From Corylus avellana (taxonomy: Eukaryota > Streptophyta > Magnoliopsida > Fagales > Betulaceae), in contig NC_081541.1 of NCBI RefSeq assembly GCF_901000735.1, positions 4,891,021-4,955,020 of the forward strand: a DNA stretch of 64,000 nt, written 5' to 3'. This document shows, piece after piece, positions 35,301 through 46,405 of the stretch (positions within the stretch are counted from its first letter, which is position 1; each line of letters opens with the position of its first letter). Both the position numbers and the translations under genes were made by a program. Below the pieces are notes generated by a model that saw only the letters and a program-made list of their open reading frames with translations, was not told the origin of the DNA and did not search any database.

Positions 35301-36404
35301 GCAAATTTAATGCCCGAGAGTGAATATTTTCCAAAAGCTTTATACACATTCGATATCGGCCAGAATGATCTTAGTGAAGGATTCTTTAGTAACATGACTA
35401 TAGAGGAAGTCAATGCTTCTGTCCCCGATATAGTCAACAAATTCTCTACTAATGTTAAGGTAAATTAAGACTATGATTAATCATTCATAGTGGTGCCTTG
35501 GGGTACCCCTATTACTCATTTCCCTGTCCGATTTCCAAAGAATTCAGGCAGGGGAAGAAAGAGATCAGGAATGCGGGTTCTCGTGTGTTCGAGTAGGTCT
35601 TGAGGTTTCATAGGGTGTGGGGCTAACCTATTCGGACACTCTTGGACCCTTACCTTCACTCTCATTTTCTGTTCGAATTTTTTAGAATTCAAGCCGAAAA
35701 TCCCGACCTATTACTCCTAGGAAATATATTTACTTTTTAAGGCTTAGTTAAGAAATAATATTTTAAATGAGGTAACTGGGTTTTGTTCTATGATGACGTA
35801 GGCAATATATGATTTGGGAGGTAGATCATTTTGGATCCACAACACAGGACCAATTGGTTGCCTTCCCTTTATCTTGACCAGTTTTCCAACGGCTAAAAGG
35901 GACAACTATGGTTGCGCAAGCCTTATAATGATGTTGCTCAATATTTCAACTACAAGTTGAAGGAGGCCATAGTTCAACTCAGGATCAGTCTTACTTTAGC
36001 TGCAATTACACATGTAGATGTCTACTCTGCGAAGTACTCTCTATTCCGTGAACCAGACAAATATGGTAAGTGTTACGCGAGATTCACGTGCTTTAAAAAT
36101 AGACGTTAAGAATTCTCAAGTTTATAATGTTGGTTGGAAATATGCAGGACTTGAGCTTCCACTTGTTGCTTGTTGTGGGTATGGAGGGAAGTATAACTAT
36201 AGCACTAGTGTTGGGTGTGGAGGAACAATCACAGTGAATGGAAGCCAAATATTCGTGGGTTCATGTGAACGCCCCTCGGTCAGAGTAAATTGGGATGGAG
36301 GTCATTACACTGAGGCTGCTAATAAGTTTGTTTTCAACCAAATTTCAACAGGAGCCTTTTCAGATCCACCCATACCCTTAACAATGGCATGTCATCGTGT
36401 TTAG
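32059..36404 (+). pseudogene. GDSL esterase/lipase, copy E (1-bp frameshift in exon 4)
   Basis: Exons are 32059-32323, 34488-34697, 35290-35459, 35802-36065 and 36148-36404. Exon 1 is identical at protein level to copies H and I (METPII, extra Ala). Exons 2 and 3 are open. Exon 4 is 264 bases rather than 265: 'gcgcaagcc' near 35919 lacks one A found in every other copy ('gcgcaaagcc'), so the frame runs into a stop about a dozen codons on and loses the His block. Exon 5 is open after frame correction (GGHY instead of GVHY). A single-base assembly error could mimic this. Intron 1 carries a foldback element. Its promoter is shortened, with the block between 'gcttaataat' and the TATA run missing. 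Confidence 0.8.
32819..33708. mobile_element. Foldback element in intron 1 of copy E (about 890 bp)
   Basis: The left end 'gaatatgagagtctcgtatt ... cttcaatttcatt' is mirrored by 'aatgaaattgaac ... gagactctcatattc'. Other copies run straight through this point in intron 1. The interior has GA/CT-rich leader-like DNA and a very short frame (MENQPEREIIVVGG), perhaps a captured 5' gene fragment. The same element is in copy I intron 1. Confidence 0.7.
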
Positions 36405-36505
36405 TAAAATGCCACCACTCAAAAATAAATAAAATAAAATGCCCTTGCATGTGGCATCATATTTGAAAGATTGATATTAAATATTATCAATATAAAGTGT
36501 TTAGT

Positions 36506-36546
<41 letters not shown>

Positions 36547-37139
36547 TAATAATTGTAAACCTAGCGCAAGCTGTAATACTCATTTCAAGATTATTAAAAT
36601 GAAAAATGCTTAGGGTATTATAATTTTTTTATAAACTTACGTGATCGTATTTTAAAGGTGAAAAAAGCTAAGAACCACAATTTGATAGAGAAATCTAATT
36701 GCTTATTGTTCTGGAAATAATTATTCGAGTCATTGAGAGGGTCATATGGGATAGAATCATAGAATGGACCACTGTGAATGTCAGATTCGGATTTGTGGTG
36801 GTACGGTCTTAAATGCCTCACATGACTTAATAATACTAACTCATAAACATAAATTAATCCAACTCTTACTATACTAATTCCAACTCGCTTGACTCTCATG
36901 ATACTAAATCCTCAATATAACTGATAGACTAATAGTGCTCTCACACTCGAGCAATAAATAAGTATTCAATTCTTGCCTTTTGGCGGACTAACAATATTAA
37001 TTTTGCTGTAAAATGTTTTTTTTTTTTTGAAAATGTTTCTAGTGCAAAACATTTTTCGATATTTGACACGTACAATTTTCTTTTTTTTTAAAAAAAAAAA
37101 AATATTTTCATTCAATCATATTAAACTTTAAATTATGAT
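36405..37139. other. 3' flank of copy E
   Basis: Non-coding, collinear with the copy A and J flanks, with a (TA)n run at about 36510-36542. At about 36990 'ctaacaatattaattttgctg' is an empty version of the foldback target filled in B, C and D. Confidence 0.6.
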
Positions 37140-37362
37140 AATGTCTCGACTAGGTCTTTTGAGTCTCGATCGGTTCCAAGTGTTGTCCTGACTAGGTTCC
37201 GGCGGTGGTCTGATTGGGTCCCAGAAATCTGAGTCCCTCCTAGGTCTCGATCAGATTCTAGTGATATCCCGACTAGGTGCCAATCAGGTCCCAATCGGGT
37301 TCTGGTCGAGTCCAGGTGAAGTCCTAGCGGGGTCCTGACGATGTTCCGTCTAAATCTGTCAA
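37140..37362. repeat. GC-rich degenerate minisatellite, copy E flank
   Basis: Fifth occurrence of the block in the window, diverged from but clearly related to 10384-10600. Confidence 0.65.
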
Positions 37363-38337
37363 TTTGAGAATGAGATGCTCAAACTCGAAAAATAGTTTAT
37401 GGTTTTAAAAAATGAAAACCATATTTCGAAAATTAAAGAATCTTTTTCAGCCAAACCAAAAATATTTTCCGTTGACTATTATTTTCTAACGCACTAAACA
37501 CTTGAAAAATGCAAAATTTATTATTTTTCAAAAAATTATTTTACACCGAAACATACAGAGCTTAATTTACTTATTTAACAAAAATAATGCATTCCAAATT
37601 CACATTTTAAATAAAAACTAGAAACTGTATGGAATGCCAACAGAATTGACAAGATAACGTGTGTTTAGTGTTTTCCTTACATTCTCGGAAAGTCTTTAAT
37701 TGGGGTAATTCGGTCAGAGAGACTTGGATTCCTCAAGGTAAATTAATATTAGGTGTGTGTCATTCTTGGTCTTATTATTGATTTTTTTTTTATTATTAAA
37801 AAAATTGGTGTGTGTTAGTTTATTAATGTTGAGCTCTGTTTTTTAAAAACCGCGGTTGTTTTTTTTATTTTCATGTTTACTTTTTTATTTTCCTTCCTTT
37901 TCCTGTTGAATTGTTTTTTTTTTTTTCAAAAAAATAATTAAATAATAATGCATGAAAAAAAAAAAAATAAGCGCATAACGTGGGTTATAGGACGCAGTAC
38001 TCTCCCCTTTTCTTATGGTTAGAAACATTGAATCTTGAACAGATAAGCTCACAATTTCTTCCCATTCCTTTCTTTTAATTTGAAAATTTCATTCACTTGA
38101 GTTTGTGGACGAATATTATTCCAAATTTTGTTCATCCTTAGTTTTGCTAAATTATCAATTATTTCAAAAGTTTAAGTTGATAGGAAAAAATAAATTTAAT
38201 CACTTGATCATTACTTTAACATTCTTCATGTGTGGGTTCAAATTTCATTTTAATAGGTGATGCCCAACACGTGAAATATTTAATTTAAATTTGAGTAATT
38301 TGATGAAGTCAATATTCGAACTTAAGATCTTTACTCT

Positions 38338-38602
38338 TGTTGGTGTATGACTTGAATGGGGCCCATCCGTTGGACTACTTATCCTAGTAGGAGAAGTAGC
38401 CGACTTACTTCTCCTCCTCCAGTAGGTTTTGTTTTGTCCTTTTACTTCTCAATCAAGGAGAAGTTGATTGGCCGGGTATACACCTTATATAAGGAGCACG
38501 CTGCCACATAGTGAAAGGGGGAGAAAAATTAGAAGCCACACATTTCATTAGGGTTTTCTCACTTTGTTGTGCCTTAGAGAACTCAGAGAATAAGAGAGTT
38601 TT
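38338..38602. mobile_element. Truncated LTR, 5' half
   Basis: It starts TGTTGGTGTATGAC after 'actct' and matches the solo LTR at 11577 for about 265 bases to 'agagagtttt'. It is then joined directly to GDSL intron 3 sequence. The shared insertion point shows the LTR was there before the segment was duplicated. Confidence 0.7.
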
Positions 38603-38937
38603 AATTACGACTATATATGATTAATCATTCATAATAGGATAGCCCTATTACTCATTTCCCTGTCCGATTTCCAAAGAATTCAAGCTGGGGAAGAAAGAGA
38701 GGAATGCGGGTTTTGGGGTGTTCGAGTAGGTCTTCAGGTTTCTTGGGGTGTGGGACCGACCTACTCAAACAATACTCTTGGACCTTTACCTTCTTTCTCA
38801 TTTTCTGTTTGAATTTTCTAGAATTCAAGTTGAAAATCCCGACCTATTACTCCTAGGAAAAATATTTACTTTTTAAGGCTTAATTAAGAAATAATATTTA
38901 AAATGAGGTAACTGGGTTTTGTTTTAAGATGATACAG

Positions 38938-39551
38938 GCAATATATGATTTGGGAGGTAGATCATTTTGAATCCACAATACAGGACCAATTGGTTGCCTT
39001 CCCTATATCTTGACCAATTTTCCAATAGGTCAAAGAGACAACTATGGTTGCGCAAAGCCTTATAATGATGTAGCTCAATATTTCAACTACAAGTTGAAGG
39101 AGGCCATAGTTTAGCTCAGGATCAATCTTTCTTTAGCTGCAATTACACTTGTAGATGTCTACCCTACCAAGTACTCTCTATTCCGTGAACCAAACAAACA
39201 TGGTAAGTGCTACATGAGAATCACGTGCTCTGAAAATAGACGTTAATGCACGTAAGAATTCCCTAAGTAAATAATTTTGGTTGGAAATATGCAGGATTTG
39301 AGTTTCCACTTGTTGCTTGTTGTGGGTATGGAGGGAAGTACAACTATAACACTAGTGTTGGGTGTGGAGGAACAATTACAGTGAATGGAAGCCAAATATT
39401 CGTGGGTTCATGTGAACGCCCCTCAGTCAGAATAAATTGGGATGAAATTCACTACACCGAGGCCACTAACAAGTTTGTTTTTGACCAAATTTCAACCAGA
39501 GTGTTTTCAGATCCACCCATACCCTTGACAATGGCATGTCATCTTGTTTAG
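38938..39551 (+). pseudogene. GDSL esterase/lipase, copy F (exons 4-5 remnant)
   Basis: Only the end of intron 3 (from about 38606), exon 4 (38938-39202) and exon 5 (39295-39551, TAG) are present; exons 1-3 are absent. Exon 4 has two stops, TGA at 38968-38970 (Trp codon in SFW) and TAG at 39112-39114 (Gln in VQL). The DGxH block reads DEIH. The left break joins a truncated LTR to intron 3, so the 5' half was lost by recombination. Confidence 0.85.
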
Positions 39552-39778
39552 TAAAATGGCCCCGCTCAAAAATAAATAAAATAAAATGCCCTTGCATGTT
39601 GCATCATATTTGAAAGATTGATGTTAAATATTATCAATATAAAGTGTTTAGTTATTATATATATTAATGTCTAATAATTGTAAACTTAGTGCAAGTTGTA
39701 ATACTCATTTCAAGATTATTAAAATGGAAAATGGCTAGGGTACTATAAATTTTTTATAAACTTACGTGATCGTATCTT

Positions 39779-40399
39779 TTTTTTTTTTTTTTTTTTTGAA
39801 AAATATGAAACTTACATTGATGAAATTTCACGAACATAAAGGTATTACATTACTGAGCATATAGCTCTGAAAAATCATAGCCAAAAAAGCTATGAAGGTT
39901 ACAAAGTCATAAAAATGACTTTAAGCTCCGCTAACCCATGTACAATTACATTTAAGGGAACAGATATGCTTCACACAGACTAGATCTAAGACATGGATAG
40001 CCCAAATACAAAAAAAAAAAAATAAAAAAAAATAACTAGATACTAAAAATTCGGCCGTGAGAGTTAAGCCCCCACACAGATCTACTTCATTCTCAACCCG
40101 AAGGCCCAGACAACAAATCCATCATTAACCTGAAGGTCAGGACAAACAAAAAAAAAAACAAAAAACAAAAACCCCACAAGCAGCGGAGGAGCACGGCATC
40201 GTAGATATCCTTTTGGAAGACACGCCTTGGACGAAGAAGACGATCAGATCTAAGGTTGAAGAGACTAGATCTAGATCTACAAACTATATCTATAGCAACT
40301 CACCAGAAATAGAGACCGAAGGAGCCTACAAAAAAGACACCGAGCACTGCTACTGTGAAAGGGGATGAGGGATCTTCCCTCCTCTTGAAGTTCTTCTTG
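39779..40399 (-). mobile_element. Truncated LINE-like retroposon (about 620 bp)
   Basis: A T run of about 20 at the left edge would be the poly-A tail of a minus-strand element. The target GTATCTT is present on both sides (39772-39778 and 40400-40406). The uninterrupted site is seen in other flanks as 'gatcgtatcttaatggtg'. The interior has no reading frame and no reverse transcriptase motif, so it is a 5'-truncated LINE tail or a SINE. Confidence 0.65.
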
Positions 40400-40419
40400 G
40401 TATCTTAATAGTGAAACAA

Positions 40420-40855
40420 GTTAAGAATCAAAATTTGATAAGCTCACAATTTCTTAATCATTATTGTAACACTCCATCTCACGTGTGAGCTCAAACTCTT
40501 TTTTAATAGGTGGGGCCCAACACGTGAAATATTTAATTTAAATGAAGGGTCATTTGACAGAGTCGATGTTAGAACTTAGGGCATTTGCCCTGATACTATG
40601 TTAAATTACCACTTATCCGAAATGCTTAAGTTAATAGAAAAAGATAAATTTAATCACTTAATCATTATTTTAACAAGTTCCAACTCAACGTGTAGGGTAA
40701 GTGGCAAAATTCTAATAATAAGCCAAGACAATTAATTGATCAAGCTTTGAAAGATAGCCATCAAAGACGAAGACTTAAAAAAGATAGATTCTGAACCATA
40801 TATAAGATGTAGAAACGGACATGAATATTGACCCAAGTAAGTTATTTTGTAAAGG
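40420..40855. other. Dispersed repeat and intergenic DNA before copy G
   Basis: It contains the 'ctgatactatgttaaattaccacttatccg' repeat that also occurs near 7860, 11390, 12130, 25480 and 38150. It then holds the 'accatatataagatgtagaaa' segment shared with the upstream regions of B and D. No gene. Confidence 0.5.
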
Positions 40856-41243
40856 CCATACGAATTACTACACCTTTTATTATAATTCTCTCACAAATTT
40901 TATGTATGTGAGAATTGCCCTTCTTATAGACACGTGAAGGATGAAGGGTGAAAATGCTTTATAATTTTCCGAGATCATATTTGTCAATAAAAGCTACAAT
41001 AATTCTAACAATACTTTTCAAGAATTTAAACTAGTCAAATTGTGGAACATTTTTTCCTCGTAAGCTTATCACTACATCTTAAAGATGAATGGGAAATTAA
41101 ACAACCTTTGACAACCAACAATCTTTCTAGATCTATGCTCTTGTATATATATGATAAGATGTCCAGCTTTCCTTCCATTCCAAACATCAAGCTCCCTTCT
41201 TGGTTTCCTTTCCATTTGCATCTCTCGCTTTGTTTCTCCAAAT
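40855..41243 (+). promoter_or_regulatory. Promoter region of copy G
   Basis: The conserved block ends in TATATATAT at 41144-41152, about 92 bases before the ATG, followed by 'gatgtccagctttccttcc'. The layout is the same as copy D. Confidence 0.6.
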
Positions 41244-44200
41244 ATGGAGTCTCCTATCATTCTCAACTACTTCACAATTTCTGTCTCTTGCTTTTGCATG
41301 ATTTTATTGTATGCTTCCACACTGAACCCTGTGTTTGCTCTGGAAAATTGTACCTTTCCGGCAATCTTCAACCTTGGAGACTCAAATTCTGATACCGGTG
41401 GATTAGCTGCTGCCTTAATAACACCGACACCCCCATATGGGGAGACCTTTTTTCACATGCCTGCTGGAAGGTTCTCAGATGGCCGGCTCATTATCGATTT
41501 CATGGGTATGTTATATGTCTAACCTTGACTGTTACCATATATATATATATAGACTACTTTCCTCATTAATGGTAGAAATTAAAGGCTGTTTTTTGGTCTG
41601 TAAAATATTGCAGAAATAGAACACAGTAGATAGATTGAATTAGTAGGCCCATCAGATACACTCATTTTCTATCTCATTGATATTTAGCCATTTGTCCTTC
41701 ATATAAACATGAATTCATGATGGAAAAGCATAATATCCAGGTCAGCATATTCACGGGCTATCCTGCAGAAAACTGTCTAAGAGCAGTAACCCCAGAAGAA
41801 AACAAAAAACCATTAGGATCCATGGGGTACCAAACTCCAAACCCATTGCTTTTTTCCACTTCTTGTCAAATCCAAACCTTATATATATATATATATATAT
41901 CCCTTCTGGGTAGGAAAGAGCCTTGTCAAGGGTTTCTTCATGTGAAGAAAAGTTTTTCTTTTGTGCGGCTGATGAAAAAAGATTGGTCAGTGAAGCTGTA
42001 GCTTAGTAGAAATGACAAAAAAAAAAAAAAAGGGGGGTGGGGTTTGTTTGTTAAAAACTTTTTCTAATTAACTGGGGGGTGGGGTTTGTTTGTTAAAAAC
42101 TTTTTCTAATTAACTGGGGGGGGGGTTTGTTTGTTAAAAACTTTTTCTAATTAACTGTTTTCTTGTTTTAAAATAAAAACATTAATAAACTACTTGAAAT
42201 ACAAAATATTTAAAACTGTTTTTACTTTTATGCCAAATCAAAACACTTTTTTCTTTTAAAAAAAATAAAACACATTAAACTGAACCTCCCCTTCAAGTTT
42301 TATATATTGAGTTGAATTGTGTTGATTTTTTTCTTCTTTCCATTATATTCTCTCTCATAGCTGCCATTTTCTACTAGATTTATAGAGTATGATAGACTAA
42401 GACTAACATTTAATCTTAGCCCTTCTTCAAGAGATTAAGCTAGTAGCTGGTAGTGGTGTAGGGTCACAATTTTCTAGGGTTTCATAGTGAGCTATGAACC
42501 TTCGTTATTTAAGGGCCTGGGCCCTGGGCCATGTTAAAATAACATTGGCTCATCTCTCTTGCTCACCATTGAAGCAAGCACTGTCAAAAGGGACAAATCT
42601 TGCAGTCTAGACCTATTGTCTCATCCTTCTCATCACTTGGCCTACCCTCTTAATTTATTGTGGCCTCAAATTAATTCTCTTTTTTTCCTTTTTCGGATGC
42701 ATAATTCCCATTTCCTTACATTATTAAATTACATATATAGATGTAACCCTTCAATCTTGATTGTGTGGTTACAGCAAAGAGTGTTGGTCTCCCGTATCTG
42801 AGTGCATATCTTGATTCTCTGGGGACCAACTTTAAGCATGGTGCAAATTTTGCCACGGCTGCCTCCACAATCAGATTGCCGGCACAAATTATACCCGGAG
42901 GTGGATTTAGTCCCTTCTATCTCAACATCCAATACTCACAATTTGTGCAGTTCAAATCCAAATCACAAACTATAAGGGAAAAAGGTACATTACTTATACC
43001 CTTACCCCCACTTTTTTGTAATATTATTTAAGATTGAAGGAATTTTCGCTGGTTCTGTTTGAGTAATGTTATATATTACACCCTTATTTCGCTTGTATTT
43101 TACTATGTTAAACATCTATATTATGATCAACTACCTTTCTGCATTAAGCATGGCCTTTGTTTTTCTTGCAGGAGGAATATATGCAAATTTAATGCCCAAG
43201 AAGGATTATTTTCCAAAAGCTTTATACACATTCGATATCGGTCAGAATGATCTTGGTGAAGGATTCTTCGGTAACATGACTATAGAGGAAGTCAATGCTT
43301 CTGTCCCCGATATAGTCAACAACTTCTCTACTAATGTTAAGGTAAATTAAGACTATGATTAATCATTCATAATGGGCTGCCTTGGGCTACCCCTATTATT
43401 CATGATCATTTCCCTGTCCGATTTGCAAAGAATTCAGGCAGGGGAAGAAAGAGATCAGGAATGCGGGTTCTCGGGCATTCGAGTACGTCTTGAGGTTTTA
43501 TAGGGTGTGGAGCTAACCTACTGGGACACTCTTGGACCCTTACCTTTTTTCTCATTTTGTGTTCGAATTATTTAGAATTCAAGCCAAAAATCCCGACCTA
43601 TTACTCCTAGGAAATATATTTACTCTTTAAGACTTAATTAAGAAATAATATTTTCAATGAGGTAACTGGGTTTTGTTTTATGATGACGTAGGCAATATAT
43701 GATTTGGGAGGTAGATCATTTTGGATCCACAACACCGGACCAATTGGTTGCCTTCCCTATATTTTGGCCAATTTTCTATCAGCTCAAAGGGACAGCCATG
43801 GTTGCGCAAAGCCCTATAATGATGTGGCTCAATATTTCAACTACAAGTTGAAGGAAGTCGTAGTTCAGCTGAGGATCGATCTTCCTTTAGCTGCAATTAC
43901 ACATGTAGACGTCTACTTTGCCAAGTATTCTCTATTCAGCGAATCAAACAAACATGGTAAGCGTTACATGAGAATCACATGCTCTAAAAATAAACGTTAA
44001 TGCACGTAAGAATTTTCAAGTGTATAATTTTGGTTGAAAAAATGCAGGATTTGAGCTTCCGCTTGTTGCTTGTTGTGGGTATGGAGGGAAGTACAACTAT
44101 AGCAGTAGTGTTGGGTGTGGAGGAACAATTACAGTAAATGGAAGCCAAATATTTGTGGGTTCATGTGAACGCCCCTCAGTCAGAGTAAATTGGGATGGAA

Positions 44201-44304
44201 TTCACTACACCGAGGCTGCAAATAAGTTTGTTTTCGACAAAATTTCAACTGGAGCCTTTTCAGATCCACCCATACCCTTGAAAATGGCATGTCATCGTGT
44301 TTAA
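41244..44304 (+). CDS. GDSL esterase/lipase, copy G (intact, 5 exons, 387 aa)
   Basis: Exons are 41244-41505, 42775-42984, 43172-43341, 43692-43956 and 44048-44304; all splice sites are canonical and the frame closes at TAA. Features are signal peptide 1-32, Ser47 in GDSNSDTGG (preceded by FNL where other copies have FNF), Asn183 in [12 protein letters not shown], and Asp352/His355 in DGIH. Exon 4 has KEVVVQL instead of KEAIVQL and DVYFAKY instead of DVYSAKY; exon 5 has FDKIS. Intron 1 contains a G-rich 42-bp triplication. Intron 2 keeps only a stub of the MITE. Predicted to be a secreted esterase with an intact promoter block. Confidence 0.9.
42032..42157. repeat. 42-bp tandem triplication in intron 1 of copy G
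   Basis: 'ggggggtggggtttgtttg' followed by 'ttaaaaactttttctaattaact' repeats three times with period 42 (unit starts at about 42032, 42074 and 42116). The other copies have none of this. The G runs are unusual for the region. Confidence 0.85.
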
Positions 44305-45540
44305 TAAAATGCCCTTGTATATGGCATATATTTGAAAGATTCATGTTAAATCTTGTCAATTTAAAGTGTTTTATCATTATATATATTAATGTGTAATAAT
44401 TGTAAACTAAGCAAACGCTATCTTAATACTCGTTCCAAGATTATTAATATGAAAATGCTTGGAGTACTACAATTTTTTTACAAATTTACGTGACAATATC
44501 TTAATGGGGAAAAAATTTAGGAACAAAATTTAATAAATAAATTTAATTGTTTAATGGTTGAAGTGGTAAGCGTCACAAAGACTACCATAAAAGCTATAAT
44601 ATCTCTAATAGTACTCCATTAAAATTTGAAGAAAAAGTTTTATTGACCATGCTTTTAGGTAGGTGTTATTATTATTTTTTATTTTTCTGAGCAATAAAGA
44701 AAACAAGGGAAGGAGATTGCAAGATGGAGTCTGTAGCGTCCCATATCGCTTGGGTGTGGAAAAATAGATTTGTTTATATAGAGCATGTTCTTTGTAAATG
44801 ATATAAGGTCTTTTGAGGTAAACCCAATAAACCAAAAAACAAATGCTTCGAAGTCCCTAAATTTGAATTACAAAGAGGACAAGAGCATGGATGGCAGGTA
44901 GGTGCTTGGATTTTGCTAAAATCATAATTAAATAATTAAATTTATTTTTTCTAATCAATTACGGTTTATAAGACAATTGGGCCTTGTTGGGTAATGGACA
45001 TGTATATGATTTTTGATTTGAGGTGATTGATGTGATATAAAGTAGATAGAAGTTTTAAATTTTTTGTATGAAAAAATTTTGTTTTATTGTGATTTTTTTT
45101 ATTTAAATAACAATAAAAAATTATTAATATGGTATAAAAAACAAAAATGATGAAAAATTATTTTATTTTATTTTTAAAAAATGAGATTTGTAAGCCGCCA
45201 AACAAGGCCTCAAATATTGTAACAGGCCCTTAAGATGAAAGAAAAATTTTCGGGGTAATTACCTTTTGCTCTCATGAACTACAGCGTCTTGGCACTTTTC
45301 CCCTATGAATTATCAACTATGACACCTAATCCCATCAAACTACCATCTTATGACAAAAAGCCAAATTCTGTCAGTTAAAAGGGTTAAAATTGACGGTCAA
45401 CGGTCATGTGTAAGTCATGTGCCATTTTAAATTTTTTTCTTCCACTTTTGCCCTCACTTCAAACAAATAAAGTTAATATGTTTAAAAGGTATAAGCGTCA
45501 TTTTCTTGATTTGAAGTGAGGGCAAAAGTGGAAGAAAAAA
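44305..45540. other. Intergenic between copies G and H
   Basis: No gene was seen. The first 350 bases resemble other 3' flanks. From 44652 it matches 49647 onward almost exactly. At about 45430-45535 'cacttttgccctcacttcaaa' and 'tttgaagtgagggcaaaagtg' form an inverted pair, part of a foldback insert that begins near 45255. Confidence 0.55.
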
Positions 45541-45942
45541 ATTAAAATGTGTGAGTTAAGCTCACACATTTTAATTATTATAATTATTATAATTATTATC
45601 TTACAAATTTGATGTGTGAGTTAAAACTCACACATTTTAATTATTATAATTATTATCTTACAAATTTGATGTGTGAGTTAAGCTCTTCTTATAGACACGT
45701 GAAGGATGAAGGCTGAAAATGCTTAATAATTTATCAAATTATTAGCTCCGACATCATATTTGTCAATAAAAGCTGCAATAATTTTAACAATATTACTTCT
45801 CAAGAATTTAAACTAGTCAAATTGACTAGTACACATCAGTGGTACATTTTTCCACGTAAGCTTATCACGTACTTTTCAAAGATGCATGAATGGGAAATTA
45901 AGCATCCTTTGACAACAAACAATCTTTCTAGATATATGCTTT

Positions 45943-45982
<40 letters not shown>

Positions 45983-46077
45983 ATGTCCAGCTTTCCTTCC
46001 ATCCCAAACATCAAAGAGTACTCCCTTCGTGGTTTCCTTACCATTTGCAATATCTCTCTCGCTTTGTGTCTACAAAT
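45540..46077 (+). promoter_or_regulatory. Upstream region of copy H with triplicated promoter segment
   Basis: 'gtgtgagttaa..ctcacacattttaattattataatt' occurs in near-tandem form between 45545 and 45680. The 'cttacaaatttgatgtgtgagttaa' element is repeated before the normal block continues. The TATA run before the leader has grown to a long (TA)n (about 45949-45980). The same structure is at 50540-50980 in front of copy I. Confidence 0.6.
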
Positions 46078-46371
46078 ATGGAGACTCCTATCATTCTCAA
46101 CTACTTCACAATTTCTGTCTCTTGCTTTTGCATCATTTTATTGTATGCTTCCACACTGAACCCAGTGTTTGCTCTGGAAAATTGTACCTTTCCGGCAATC
46201 TTCAACTTTGGAGACTCAAATTCTGATACCGGTGGTTTAGCTGCTGCTGCCTTATTAACACCGACACCTCCTTATGGGGAGACCTTTTTTCACATGCCTG
46301 CTGGAAGGTTCTCAGATGGCCGGCTCATTATCGATTTCATGGGTATGTTATATGTCTAACCTTGACTGTTA

Positions 46372-46405
<34 letters not shown>

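Noticed and set aside
45949..45980. (TA)n runs considered as possible replication or matrix-attachment signals
   Set aside because: Simple dinucleotide expansions of the TATA stretch; they vary in length among copies and show no other supporting motif.
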